Assembly (NCBI GenBank): GCA_005778225.1 | Contig: SXPC01000159.1 | Span: 1-44,325, forward strand | DNA from: Planctomyces sp. | GTDB lineage: Bacteria > Planctomycetota > Planctomycetia > Planctomycetales > Planctomycetaceae | Direction of reading: 5' to 3' | Length of the DNA stretch: 44,325 nucleotides | In this document: in pieces, positions 35,837-44,022 of the stretch | How the letters are laid out: every line of letters starts with the position of its first letter | How positions within the stretch are numbered: the stretch's first letter is position 1 | Made by a program: the position numbers and the translations under genes | Notes under the pieces: model-generated | What the model was told of the DNA's origin: nothing | Databases searched by the model: none | The model's input: the letters and a program-made list of their open reading frames with translations, nothing else

Positions 35837-35912
35837 ACTTTATTCATCCATGGCTCAAGGGAAAGGCCATCAACTGTCGAATGCACCAACGACAATTCTA
35901 AGGAGATCAGTC

Positions 35913-36215
35913 ATGTTTCGCTTCATCAAGTACGCTGCACTTTCACTGGTGATCGTCGCAGCTTCTGTCGGCGTTAGCCATGCAGGTGGATATCACGGTC
36001 ACGGCCATCATCATCATGGTGGCTATGGTGGAGGTTACTACGGAGGCGGAGGTTACGGGTACGGATACAACGGCGGTGGCTGGGGTTATGGCTACGGCTA
36101 TCAACCGCGCGGACACTTTGACTACTATCCAACAAGCATTTACCGTCACGGCAATCACTTCCACATTCAGCCAGGACACTACCACTATCACCGCGGCGGT
36201 CACGGCCGCTGGTAG
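35913..36215 (+). CDS. Secreted Gly/His/Tyr-rich protein
   Basis: A 100-residue protein. Residues 1-24 are a signal peptide (FIKYAALSLVIVAASVG, cut after SHA). The mature part is almost all Gly, His and Tyr: GYHGHGHHHHGGYGGGYYGG, then repeated GYGYG and, at the end, HIQPGHYHYHRGGHGRW. Such sequences bind metal ions or form surface fibres or a cross-linked coat; which one is not clear. ATG 35913 follows AGGAGA with six bases' spacing, a strong site. A sigma-54-like promoter lies 77-92 bases upstream. No neighbour explains it; family unknown to me. Confidence 0.8.
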   Translation: MFRFIKYAALSLVIVAASVGVSHAGGYHGHGHHHHGGYGGGYYGGGGYGYGYNGGGWGYGYGYQPRGHFDYYPTSIYRHGNHFHIQPGHYHYHRGGHGRW

Positions 36216-36239
36216 CAGTTGTGTGGTTGTGTTCGAAAT

Positions 36240-36344
36240 GTAGGGTGCTGGTGAGGCTTTGCGAACCGCACCGAATGCGGACCCAGAGTCAGTTCAAGTT
36301 TGAATCCCCATTTGGTGCGGTTCGAAGACTCACCAGCACCCTAC
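36240..36344. repeat. Paired REP element, family 2, copy 2
   Basis: Arms GTAGGGTGCTGGTGAGGC... and ...CTCACCAGCACCCTAC, with the same stem-loops as 24899-25004. The flanking TTCGAAAT is also shared, so the repeated unit may begin a few bases earlier. Confidence 0.9.
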
Positions 36345-36521
36345 TTTCATGAAACGGGTCTTACCCCCAACTCACAAATTTTTCACCCAACCAACGTCAA
36401 TACTCATACGCCTGACAGCCGATGATTTCTGTATTCACCTGGTGTTTCTAACGGAGCAGGACCATGAAGATTTCCATCATTCCGATGCAGTGACCCTCGG
36501 CTCAGAGTTCACTCGGCGCAA

Positions 36522-36576
36522 ATAAAAAAACACCCCCGGCTGTCGTCATGGACGACCGGGGGTGTACGTTTTTTGG
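36522..36576. terminator. Bidirectional hairpin terminator
   Basis: ACACCCCCG...GTCGTC (36530-36548) pairs with GACGACCGGGGGTGT (36551-36565), with an A run before and a T run after. It ends the minus-strand DoxX gene, 16 bases away, and could end the plus-strand transcript from 35913. Confidence 0.88.
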
Positions 36577-36591
36577 CTGCAGCAGGCCTGC

Positions 36592-37014
36592 TTACGTTTG
36601 CGTCACTGCTTTGGGTTTCGAGAGAATTTGATCCAGGCTGCCCGCTCCAGAACCGTTGGCGATGATGAAGAGCATCGCACCGCCCAGGCCGAGGTTTTTC
36701 ATGAATTGAATGATCTGATCTTGTTGCTGTTCAACAGGGAATGTCCAGAAGTCATGGAAGTAGTACGTTGCCAGCACCAGGAAGACGAATAACAATCCCG
36801 CGCCGAATTTTGCTTTGAAGCCCAGGAGAACGCTGACTCCTCCGACGATCAGGAAGGCGATGGCACCGGCGAGGAGAATCTGAGGCTGTGGGACGCCTTC
36901 GGATCCCATGTACGTCGCGATGTTGCTGTAATTGGGAATCTTATTTCCAAACGCAGAGAGCAGAAAGATTGTGACCAGAAACAAACGTCCGAGAACGCTG
37001 ATGGCGGCTTGCAT
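36592..37014 (-). CDS. DoxX family membrane protein
   Basis: A 140-residue protein with four membrane helices: VLGRLFLVTIFLLSAFGNKI, ILLAGAIAFLIVGGVSVLLG, GAGLLFVFLVLATYYFHDFW and a C-terminal LGLGGAMLFIIANG. This layout and GRLFLVTIFLLSAFGNKI are typical of DoxX/DoxD-like proteins; some take part in thiosulfate or thiol-linked redox at the membrane, but most have no assigned role. ATG 37014 follows AAGGA with eight bases' spacing. It is the last of four minus-strand genes (MarR, SDR, pirin, DoxX) but is separated from pirin by a REP pair and a hairpin, so it may be its own unit. Confidence 0.88.
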   Translation of the reverse strand: MQAAISVLGRLFLVTIFLLSAFGNKIPNYSNIATYMGSEGVPQPQILLAGAIAFLIVGGVSVLLGFKAKFGAGLLFVFLVLATYYFHDFWTFPVEQQQDQIIQFMKNLGLGGAMLFIIANGSGAGSLDQILSKPKAVTQT

Positions 37015-37038
37015 GGGAGTAATCCTTGATTGTCATGA

Positions 37039-37144
37039 GTAGGGTGCTGGTGAGGCTTTGCGAACCGCACCAAAAGTGCGCTCGAAACTGTTTTGAACTT
37101 TGAATGTGTATTTGGTGCGGTTCGAAGACTCACCAGCACCCTAC
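37039..37144. repeat. Paired REP element, family 2, copy 3
   Basis: The same arms as 24899-25004 and 36240-36344: GTAGGGTGCTGGTGAG and CTCACCAGCACCCTAC, each with the GGTGC/GCACC hairpin. Copies 2 and 3 bracket the DoxX gene and lie in the same orientation. Confidence 0.9.
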
Positions 37145-37173
37145 AATTCGATTTGAAGAAGGCCTTAAGCGAA

Positions 37174-37201
37174 ACGCGAGAGACCAATTGGCCTCTCGCG
37201 T
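37174..37201. terminator. Hairpin terminator of the pirin gene
   Basis: ACGCGAGAG (37174-37182) pairs perfectly with CTCTCGCGT (37193-37201). On the minus strand it is followed by TTTCGCTT, a weak T run, directly after the pirin stop codon. Confidence 0.55.
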
Positions 37202-37212
37202 GGATGATCAGG

Positions 37213-37911
37213 TCATGTCATGTCGAACAGCAGAACTTGTGAGTTGGCTTTCGAAGTGACTTTCAATGCTGTCTCTTCGGTTAGACCAACGCCGTCGCCA
37301 GCGTGCAACTGGTGGCCGCCGACGGTGACATCACCTTCGAGGACTTGCAACCAGACGTGATTCGTCGGGTCGAGCGTGACGTCGAGGGACTTGTCTGCGT
37401 CCAGACGAGACAGGTAGACCTTCGCATCCTGCTGGATACTCAATGAGCCTTCTGCTCCATCCGGAGATGCGACCAGAACAAGTTGATTCCGTCGGCTTTC
37501 CAAGTCGATCGCTTTTTGTTCGTAACCGGGCTGGAGACCGCGGGCACGAGGGAATAGCCAGATCTGATACAGGTGCACTGGCTGGTCGACAGACGGATTG
37601 AACTCGCTGTGACGGATTCCCGTTCCGGCGGACATACGTTGGAATTCACCTGGACGCAGGACTTCGCCATGGCCCAGGCTGTCTTTGTGTTCGAGTGCGC
37701 CCGAAAGGACGTACGTCAGGATTTCCATGTCACGGTGACCGTGCGTTCCGAAGCCCTGCCCCGGCGCGACCACGTCTTCGTTCATCACGCGGAGCGTTCC
37801 AAAGGATTCCCAGTTCGGGTCATAATAATCGCCAAACGAGAAGGTGTGATAAGTATCAAGCCAGCCATGATTGAGGTGGCCGCGGTCAGATGATTTACGG
37901 ACTGTGAGCAT
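37213..37911 (-). CDS. Pirin family protein
   Basis: A 232-residue bicupin. GTHGHRDMEILTYVLSGALEH gives His57 and His59, and GTGIRHSEFNPS gives His101 and Glu103: the four iron ligands of pirin are all present. Related bacterial proteins (YhaK/YhhW type) have quercetinase activity or act as redox sensors. ATG 37911 follows GGGAGG with six bases' spacing. It lies 48 bases after the SDR stop codon on the same strand; downstream is a hairpin and a REP pair. The gene order MarR-SDR-pirin is a plausible aromatic-compound or stress-response unit. Confidence 0.93.
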   Translation of the reverse strand: MLTVRKSSDRGHLNHGWLDTYHTFSFGDYYDPNWESFGTLRVMNEDVVAPGQGFGTHGHRDMEILTYVLSGALEHKDSLGHGEVLRPGEFQRMSAGTGIRHSEFNPSVDQPVHLYQIWLFPRARGLQPGYEQKAIDLESRRNQLVLVASPDGAEGSLSIQQDAKVYLSRLDADKSLDVTLDPTNHVWLQVLEGDVTVGGHQLHAGDGVGLTEETALKVTSKANSQVLLFDMT

Positions 37912-37959
37912 GACAGACCTCCCGATCTGTTGGTGAATAGTTTTTTTGCGAAGAAATAA

Positions 37960-38712
37960 TCAGCGAGCCAGAATTCCGCCATCGACAGGAATGGAGATCC
38001 CCGTCACAAAGGAAGCCGCATCGCTCGCCAGGAACATGACAGCCCCAGCGATATCCATCGGAGTCGCAACGCGTCCCATGGGGTGCATCGCAGTCATCGC
38101 CGCGATGTTGTCTGCGTTTCCGCCACTGACGCGGTCAAACATTTCTGTTTGTGTCACCGCCGGCGCGACCGTATTGACGCGAATCCCGGCAGCGGCATAT
38201 TCGAGGGCGGTCACCTTGGTGATTCCTTCGACGGCAAACTTGGACCCTGTATAGACGCTGACATTGGGCATTCCGACATGCCCCAGGACGCTCGTTGTGT
38301 TGATGATTACGCCGCCACCCTGTTTGAGCATGACTGGAATCTCATACTTTTGTGACAGCAGAACACCCAGGACGTTGATGCCGAAGACATGTTCATAGTC
38401 CTTGACCTGAAACTCAGTGACTGGTCCTGCGGACTCGACTCCAGCGTTGTTGAAGGCAATATCGAGGCGACCGAATTTTTCGACCGTCTTCTCGATCAGG
38501 TTTTTGACGTCGCCTTCTTGAGAGACATCTGTTTTGACAAAGAGCCCCTTTTGTCCGGTCTTCTCGATCTCAGCGACGACGGCATGGCCTTCCGCTTCGC
38601 GTCGACCCGCGACAACAACATTCGCTCCCTGCTTGGCGAATGCGATGGCGGTGTCTTTGCCAATGCCTGACGTGCCGCCGGTGACGAGGACGACTTTTCC
38701 TGAGAAATTCAT
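37960..38712 (-). CDS. Short-chain dehydrogenase/reductase
   Basis: A 250-residue classical SDR. TGGTSGIG (11-18) is the cofactor-binding loop, NNAG at 88-91, and Ser141, Tyr154 and Lys158 (YTGSK) form the catalytic set. The C-terminal PVDGGILAR is the usual ending. An Arg-Arg after the second strand (AGRRE, 35-39) suggests NADP(H). Length is standard. ATG 38712 follows GGAG with seven bases' spacing. Located between the MarR regulator and pirin; an operator-like inverted repeat lies 36-60 bases upstream. Substrate unknown. Confidence 0.93.
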   Translation of the reverse strand: MNFSGKVVLVTGGTSGIGKDTAIAFAKQGANVVVAGRREAEGHAVVAEIEKTGQKGLFVKTDVSQEGDVKNLIEKTVEKFGRLDIAFNNAGVESAGPVTEFQVKDYEHVFGINVLGVLLSQKYEIPVMLKQGGGVIINTTSVLGHVGMPNVSVYTGSKFAVEGITKVTALEYAAAGIRVNTVAPAVTQTEMFDRVSGGNADNIAAMTAMHPMGRVATPMDIAGAVMFLASDAASFVTGISIPVDGGILAR

Positions 38713-38747
38713 GGCTCTGCTCCAAAAGGTTTAGACTTGAAATGTCT

Positions 38748-38771
38748 TCAACTCAACAGTTGATATGTAAA
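38748..38771. promoter_or_regulatory. Operator candidate upstream of the SDR gene
   Basis: A perfect inverted repeat TCAACT-CAAC-AGTTGA (38748-38763), overlapped by TTGATATGTAAA (38760-38771), which resembles the motif before the MarR gene (TTGATATGTCAA). It lies between the MarR stop and the SDR start. Confidence 0.45.
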
Positions 38772-38798
38772 CCTTAAGTCGAAAAATTTTTCTTTCCC

Positions 38799-39269
38799 TT
38801 ACACGCCCTCGCTCCGAATTTTTTCCAGCAGCCGACTGAGCGTGCGCATTTCGTCCTCGGAAAGCATCGAGAGGACCTGTTTATGGGCCTCGTAGAGTGG
38901 TTGATCGATCTTGGCGAGCAGTTCGAGTCCTGCAGGGGTGATGTCGATGAAGACAACCCGTCGGTCTTCGTTGCAGCGCTTCCTGACAACGAGATTCTGG
39001 GCTTCCAGGCGATCGACCAGCCCCGTAATCGCGGGCACGACCTGGATCATCCGGGATGCGATTTCCAGGCTCGGAAGGGGCTTTCCTTCACCTCGCAGAA
39101 TGCGCAAGATGTTGTATTGCGAAGGAGTTAAACCAAACTCCCGCATGAATTTCCCCATCCGATTCTGAAGCAGGTCCGAGGTGCGGAAGAGGTTCAGGCA
39201 GGCTTCCTGTTCGAGTAACTCGAATGGTTGCCTTTTCTTGATTTCTTGTTGCAAGCGGCCGGTCGACAT
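38799..39269 (-). CDS. MarR family transcriptional regulator
   Basis: A 156-residue winged-helix regulator. The family core is clear: REFGLTPSQYNILRILRGEG, SLEIASRMIQVVPAITGLVDRL and VVRKRCNEDRRVVFIDITPAG. MarR proteins are usually dimeric repressors released by small phenolic ligands or oxidants. ATG 39269 follows AGGAGG, the strongest ribosome site in the cluster. It lies upstream of SDR and pirin on the same strand with 86 bases between, and an operator-like repeat lies before its own gene, so autoregulation is likely. Two Cys residues are present (one in the linker), so redox sensing is possible, not shown. Confidence 0.95.
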   Translation of the reverse strand: MSTGRLQQEIKKRQPFELLEQEACLNLFRTSDLLQNRMGKFMREFGLTPSQYNILRILRGEGKPLPSLEIASRMIQVVPAITGLVDRLEAQNLVVRKRCNEDRRVVFIDITPAGLELLAKIDQPLYEAHKQVLSMLSEDEMRTLSRLLEKIRSEGV

Positions 39270-39305
39270 GATGATTACCCTCCTAATGAAACGTATGTGT
39301 GGATA

Positions 39306-39319
39306 ATTGATATGTCAAT
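39306..39319. promoter_or_regulatory. MarR-type operator candidate upstream of the MarR gene
   Basis: ATTGA-TATG-TCAAT, an inverted repeat, 37-50 bases upstream of the MarR ATG. Its core TTGATATGTCAA recurs with one change before the SDR gene. Confidence 0.5.
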
Positions 39320-39557
39320 AGATGGCAGTCAATTCAATACACATGCAGCAATGTTGATGCCATCCACGTCGAAACATTCATCGTTCGACGGGGTTTATTC
39401 AGATATGTGTCGTTTTCGTTAAGAATCGACTTGAACTGACCCTTCGGATCGAGAATACTGGATGGCTCGAACTTTTGCTTGAGTTTTGAACACCATCTCT
39501 TTCGGGGTTCCCCCGACTCAATTCACTCGGCCACTTCGGCAAGAAGATTGAATCCTC

Positions 39558-40172
39558 ATGCGTCCTGCGATGTTACTGACTGCACTCTGCTCGTTGCTCC
39601 TGGGGGTCTTTGTCTATCGACAGGCGACATTCACTCCCGATCCTTATGCCTGCTCACCGGTGAAAGGTGTCGTCACTCTCGATGGCGAACCACTTGCCAA
39701 CGCCTTCGTGACGTTCCATCCGCAGTCAAAAAATCGTCCATCTCTGGCGATCACCGATATCGATGGCCATTACGAATTGAGCTATTCCTCATCCAAAGAA
39801 GGTGCGCTTATTGGTGTCCATGATGTCACGATCATGACTTCGAGTGCTGAAGACGTCGTCAATTACAATAAAGAAGTTGTCCCGTCACGCTTTCGTAAAA
39901 TTCCATCGACGCTGCGATTCGTTGTCGAGAAGAAAGAGAATATCTTCAACATTCAGCTGACAACGACAGCAGAAGATGTTGCAGAACTCGAACACTACAA
40001 CAAGATCCATCCGATCTTCTACGGCGACGAATATCTGGATGGCGATGAACCCGATATCTTTTCCGTCATCGATAACAGTCAGCTTCCCAAAGACCTGTCA
40101 GCGTTGTCGGTCTATACCCCGCCGACAGAAAGCGTGATTGAAAACAAGGCATCCGAGAAGAAGATTCAATAG
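39558..40172 (+). CDS. Exported carboxypeptidase-regulatory-like protein
   Basis: A 204-residue protein. Residues 1-20 (PAMLLTALCSLLLGVFVY) form a signal or anchor. Then SPVKGVVTLDGEPLANAFVTF and ITDIDGHYELSYSSSKEGAL match the small carboxypeptidase-regulatory-like (CnaB/transthyretin-like) domain, in the short form that is very common in planctomycetes, often near DUF1559-type genes. The rest is acidic and low in structure. No lipobox is visible. ATG 39558 has no strong ribosome site. It ends two bases before the convergent sulfotransferase-like gene. Confidence 0.75.
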   Translation: MRPAMLLTALCSLLLGVFVYRQATFTPDPYACSPVKGVVTLDGEPLANAFVTFHPQSKNRPSLAITDIDGHYELSYSSSKEGALIGVHDVTIMTSSAEDVVNYNKEVVPSRFRKIPSTLRFVVEKKENIFNIQLTTTAEDVAELEHYNKIHPIFYGDEYLDGDEPDIFSVIDNSQLPKDLSALSVYTPPTESVIENKASEKKIQ

Positions 40173-40174
40173 CC

Positions 40175-41035
40175 TTACGCCGCTTTCCTGCGTGACGAAT
40201 CTCTTGTGCTGGCTGCTCCGATGGACCATCGTGCCATCGCCTGCTGGCGTTCCTGTTCTGTATAGAAATGCCGGGCGTATCGACTGTTCAACAACTCTTC
40301 GCAAAGATCATCGTTGAGTCTGATGCGACTTGCGAATCGCTTGTAAACGTCCTTGTAGACTTTCAGCTCAGCGACGTTGGCTTGAAGGACTTCAGGTGTC
40401 TCTTCCATTCCCAGAAAAAGCGAGATCGCTGCGATCTTCCGGAAGTCTGGTAAGTCGGTCCGCAGGACCAGGACATCGCAATGGGGATGCGACATCACGG
40501 CGTAACGATTCTCTTTCTGAAACGATGCCGTGTAGAGATCAACTCCCAGCGCGCGATAGAAGTCATCATCGAACCAGTTCACGATGGCGTGATGATCAAA
40601 CTTGTTCTGAAAGACATCGTCAAGCTGTTGATCCGACACATCGAGTGGCGAACGTCCCGGGAAGAATTCGGAAAACCGCTCAAAGTAAGCCGAGACATTG
40701 CGCGCGATCGGTTCGCGGACGAGAGTAATTACGCGAAACGGCGCGCGTTTGTGAATGAGGAGTTCTTCGCGGATCACCTCCCCCTGCATGAGGCATTTTG
40801 TCGGTTTCATGCCTGCTGATAGCTGCGTCTTGACCAGACGGTGAATCATGTCAGGAATCAGCGAATGAAGCTGCCAGATCGAGAACTGGGGGTACTGGCT
40901 GAGTGTCTGCGCAATCGTCGATGACGCGACTTTTCCAGGCTGGTAGATCAGAATGATCGACCGTTCCCTGCGAATGTCTCGATGGAGAGCGCGGCGCGCA
41001 CGCCGACGAATCCGGTGTTGTCGGAGAAAGTGCAT
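40175..41035 (-). CDS. Sulfotransferase-fold protein, capsular polysaccharide synthesis type
   Basis: A 286-residue protein. The N-terminus is very basic (RQHRIRRRARRALH), then SIILIYQPGKVASSTIAQTL (P-loop-like GKVASST near residue 34), the PAPS-binding type of loop. Further on: LVREPIARNVSAYFERFSEF, the 3'-phosphate binding RxPxxRxxS pattern, then VNWFDDDFYRALGVDLY and YARHFYTEQERQQAMARW. This order fits the putative capsular-polysaccharide-synthesis/sulfotransferase family. It would transfer sulfate to sugars or proteins; the acceptor is unknown. ATG 41035 follows AGGGA; a TTG at 41059 adds eight residues. Not part of an obvious sugar operon. Confidence 0.75.
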   Translation of the reverse strand: MHFLRQHRIRRRARRALHRDIRRERSIILIYQPGKVASSTIAQTLSQYPQFSIWQLHSLIPDMIHRLVKTQLSAGMKPTKCLMQGEVIREELLIHKRAPFRVITLVREPIARNVSAYFERFSEFFPGRSPLDVSDQQLDDVFQNKFDHHAIVNWFDDDFYRALGVDLYTASFQKENRYAVMSHPHCDVLVLRTDLPDFRKIAAISLFLGMEETPEVLQANVAELKVYKDVYKRFASRIRLNDDLCEELLNSRYARHFYTEQERQQAMARWSIGAASTRDSSRRKAA

Positions 41036-41318
41036 GTGATGTGTTCCCTGGGAAGGCAAGTCACCTTAAGCCAGTCCCGCCGTCCGAGACGATAACGTCG
41101 AATCGAGGGCGGGGATCATCACCTGAAACGAAGGAATTCTGCTGAGTCAGCCGATCGCGCGGGGAGCGCGGGCTCAATCAGAGGAGGTGGGATAAAGTCA
41201 GAATTCCCAGACAGGATGCCCGGACGTTACGACCAGTCCCGATGCCGGTCAAGCAGTTTTGAGCACTGCAGGCGGGTTTGTAAATTATGTCGTGAAATTG
41301 GTAACTGTTGCTGGTGAA

Positions 41319-42110
41319 CTACACAGGTAAACGCCGGTACTGCAGCGGGCTAAGCCCGGTGGTGACTTTAAACTGCTTACAGAAAGAGGGCTGGTCGCTG
41401 AACCCGCATTTCATCGCGACGTCCGCAACGGAATCGTTTGTCTGTCGTAACAGCACAGCAGCAGCTTCGACACGCTGGCGAATCAAATACTGCTTGGGGG
41501 TGATCTGAATCATGGCCTGCATGAGGCGTTCAAACTGGCTGATCGACAGCCCCGACTCCTTCGCCAGGTCACTAATACGCAATGGCTGTCGAAAGTCATT
41601 GCGCATCCGCTGCAGGGCGACGGAGAGTTTGCTGAAGCGAGGATCTTTCGAGGTCGGTGCATGGAGTTCTCGTGAGACGCCCATGATGCCGCGGATGATT
41701 CCGAGGTGATTGCGGATGAGGACTTTATTCGTGGTGTACCAGCCGACGGAGCCATCGCTGTTGGAGATCATCTCGAGCTGATCCTGCAGGCTCTTCCCCT
41801 TGGCGAGCAGAAATTCATCCTGCTTGTGATACGTCGTCGCAAGCATTTCGGGATAGATTTCAAACGCGGTCTTCCCGATCACATCATCACGTCGCCATTG
41901 AGGGCAGCTTTTCAGAAAGCCTTCGTTGACCCACAGGTAATGCCCTTTGACGTCCTTGATGCAGATGTTGACTTCTTCGAGCTTTGAGAAAACATCTTCA
42001 AACAGCGCCAGCGCCGGGATCTCGTCGTACAGTGCGGCGAGGCGGTCTTTGAAATCGTTTTTGTAATTTTTCAGCAGCGTCATAGTGGAATCGATTATTG
42101 AGTTGCCCAT
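41319..42110 (-). CDS. PAS domain AraC-family transcriptional regulator
   Basis: A 263-residue regulator. The N-terminal half is a PAS domain (VNICIKDVKGHYLWVNEGFL, then VIGKTAFEIYPEML and GIIRGIMGVSREL). The C-terminal ~100 residues are an AraC-type double helix-turn-helix: LRISDLAKESGLSISQFERL and SVADVAMKCGFSDQPSFCKQ, ending FKVTTGLSPLQYRRL. The PAS domain would sense a ligand, light or redox state; no cofactor residue stands out. Start is uncertain (42110 ATG, 42083 ATG or 42125 TTG), none with a good ribosome site. It is divergent from the metalloprotease gene with about 60 bases between, so it may control that gene. Confidence 0.9.
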   Translation of the reverse strand: MGNSIIDSTMTLLKNYKNDFKDRLAALYDEIPALALFEDVFSKLEEVNICIKDVKGHYLWVNEGFLKSCPQWRRDDVIGKTAFEIYPEMLATTYHKQDEFLLAKGKSLQDQLEMISNSDGSVGWYTTNKVLIRNHLGIIRGIMGVSRELHAPTSKDPRFSKLSVALQRMRNDFRQPLRISDLAKESGLSISQFERLMQAMIQITPKQYLIRQRVEAAAVLLRQTNDSVADVAMKCGFSDQPSFCKQFKVTTGLSPLQYRRLPV

Positions 42111-42171
42111 TCTCCGGGTCAACAATCGGTTCTTAAATGTTACAAAGACTGCGATTTCTTAAGGTGAAGTG

Positions 42172-43968
42172 ATGAAAAATCTCCTCCCTCTGCTGCTCGT
42201 TGCCCTCACCTGCAACATCACCACCGCTCAATCAGTCCACGATGAACGCCTCCAGTCAGCTGCGGCTCAGAAGATTCTGACCAAGTGGCAGGCCGATGCC
42301 GACCGCTCGCAAAAACGCTACCTGCACGTCTTCGCCTGGACGCCAGCTGACAGGCCTCTCCCGGAAAACCACGAAGAACGCTTGAACCGTATCCTCAAAC
42401 ACATCCAGGCCTTTTACGCCAACGAAATGAATCGTCACGGCTTCGGTCACCTGACGATCAACATGCAGCGGACTGGCGAAGGCAAAGTCCTGATCCATTC
42501 CATCAAAGGACAAAAGCCCTACGCGGATTATGGCAAGCCCTCTGGCAATGAGATTCGTAAAGAGTGTATGGGGGTTCTGACTGCTCAGGGACTCGATCCC
42601 GATCAAGAGACCATGATTATCTTCTGCAATCTCGCCGAATGGGATCCCAAGGCGTTAATGTTTTCTCACAAGTCGCCTTATTACGGAGGCGGGAGCGCAG
42701 CCAGTGGGGTCTGTTGGCAGCTCGATTCTCCTGAACTGGATATCCCGAATCTGAAGCTCAAACAGCCAATGATCCGCGATGGTGAGTACGGACGGATTTC
42801 TCTTGGACGTCACAACTCGATTTTCATCGGCGGTATGGCTCACGAACTCGGTCACGGCCTGGGATTGCCTCACTGTTCGCCACGTCCTGATGAAGAAGTC
42901 CGCGGCCAGCCAATCATGGGAACTGGCAATCGAACCTACGGGGAAGAGCTTCGTGGAGAAGGGCAAGGTGCCTTCCTCTCGTTTGCACATGCTCTGCGCC
43001 TTGCAACGCACCCCCAGTTCTCCGGTGTGGCCAAGCAGCTTGATGTGCGTCCCAGTGTCGAGTCGTCTTTGAAAGCGATCGAAGTCGATGGCAAAGCAAT
43101 CCGTGTCAAAGGAACGGTGAAGGGCGAGCCGCCTGTTTATGGAGTGGTGGCTTACTTCGACCCCGAAGGAAATTCAGATTATAACGCGACAACGATGACT
43201 GCGATTCCTGATGCCGAGGGCAACTTCGAACTCGCCAGCGATGCTCTTGAGAAAGGTAAACTCGGACTCCTTCGCATCGTTCCGCTTCACTGCAATGGAC
43301 GGGTCAGCGAGCCAGCGAATCTCCAGATTCCTTATCGTGTCCAAGCCAATGGGACGCCTGATCTCTCCTCAGCTCAGGCACGCCTCGAACTGGCTCCTTT
43401 TCTGGAGGCTTATTCCGGACGCGATCAGGAGAAGAAAAAGCGACTGGCCGGGGGGATCAAATCTCCCGAAGGGAAAGCAATTGCCGATCATCTCTTGAAT
43501 CTCACTGCACCCACACAATCCCCAGCAGAGTTTAAAGGAAGTAATCCAGTCGTTGCGTTGACAACCTTCAAGCCAACCAGCACCGAAGTCGGCTGGATGC
43601 GAGGTACATTTGACCGCGTTCCCGATAACAGCATTCTGCTGTCAGCTGGTGGGCAGATCTTTCAGCGCGGCCTCTATGCCCACGCACCTGCCAGGCACGT
43701 CTACAACCTCGGCGGTAAGTGGAAGCAGTTCACGGGCAAGGTGGGCATGGCGGACGGCCATGGAGGTACCGTTCAATTCGTCATCAAAGCAGATGGAACA
43801 ACATTATGGCAATCGGCAGTCATCAAGGAAGGTGGAATCGCTGACTTTCAAGTCGATGTCTCTGGAGTTCAGGAACTCGAACTCACCGTTGACCCGACCT
43901 CCGATGGAACCGGTAGCGACTGGGGTCTGTGGCTGAATCCTGAGTTGCATGTGGAAGCAGCCCGATAA
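42172..43968 (+). CDS. Secreted zinc metalloprotease with C-terminal NPCBM domain
   Basis: A 598-residue protein with a signal peptide (MKNLLPLLLVALTCNITTA). HELGHGLGLPH (224-234) is the metzincin zinc motif HExxHxxGxxH, and a Met (IMGTGNR, near 251) fits the Met-turn. Between about 300 and 400 there is a small Ig-like segment (IRVKGTVKGEPPVYGVVAYF). From about 457 an NPCBM carbohydrate-binding domain follows, with GQIFQRGLYAHAPARHVYNL and TLWQSAVIKEG, ending SDWGLWLNPELHV. It is expected to cut proteins bound to or near polysaccharides. ATG 42172 with AAGGTGA upstream is preferred over GTG 42169. Divergent from the PAS-AraC gene. The following hairpin ends it. Confidence 0.88.
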   Translation: MKNLLPLLLVALTCNITTAQSVHDERLQSAAAQKILTKWQADADRSQKRYLHVFAWTPADRPLPENHEERLNRILKHIQAFYANEMNRHGFGHLTINMQRTGEGKVLIHSIKGQKPYADYGKPSGNEIRKECMGVLTAQGLDPDQETMIIFCNLAEWDPKALMFSHKSPYYGGGSAASGVCWQLDSPELDIPNLKLKQPMIRDGEYGRISLGRHNSIFIGGMAHELGHGLGLPHCSPRPDEEVRGQPIMGTGNRTYGEELRGEGQGAFLSFAHALRLATHPQFSGVAKQLDVRPSVESSLKAIEVDGKAIRVKGTVKGEPPVYGVVAYFDPEGNSDYNATTMTAIPDAEGNFELASDALEKGKLGLLRIVPLHCNGRVSEPANLQIPYRVQANGTPDLSSAQARLELAPFLEAYSGRDQEKKKRLAGGIKSPEGKAIADHLLNLTAPTQSPAEFKGSNPVVALTTFKPTSTEVGWMRGTFDRVPDNSILLSAGGQIFQRGLYAHAPARHVYNLGGKWKQFTGKVGMADGHGGTVQFVIKADGTTLWQSAVIKEGGIADFQVDVSGVQELELTVDPTSDGTGSDWGLWLNPELHVEAAR

Positions 43969-44004
43969 AAAATGCCACCGCCGGTTTTCCGGTGATGGCA
44001 TTTT
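43968..44004. terminator. Bidirectional hairpin terminator
   Basis: AAAATGCCACCGCCGG pairs with CCGGTGATGGCATTTT around a TTTT loop (one bulge). It serves the metalloprotease and the convergent peptidase gene. Confidence 0.85.
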
Positions 44005-44022
44005 CGAAATCGACTCGAGGTG

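Noticed and set aside
35284-35837. Two overlapping frames on opposite strands (119 and 113 codons) in the prkA upstream region
   Set aside because: They conflict with each other, have no ribosome sites and no recognisable motifs. One could be real, but I cannot choose.
36464-36493. A nine-codon frame (MKISIIPMQ) after a GGAGCAGGA sequence, before the terminator at 36522
   Set aside because: A good ribosome site but too short to support without expression or conservation data.
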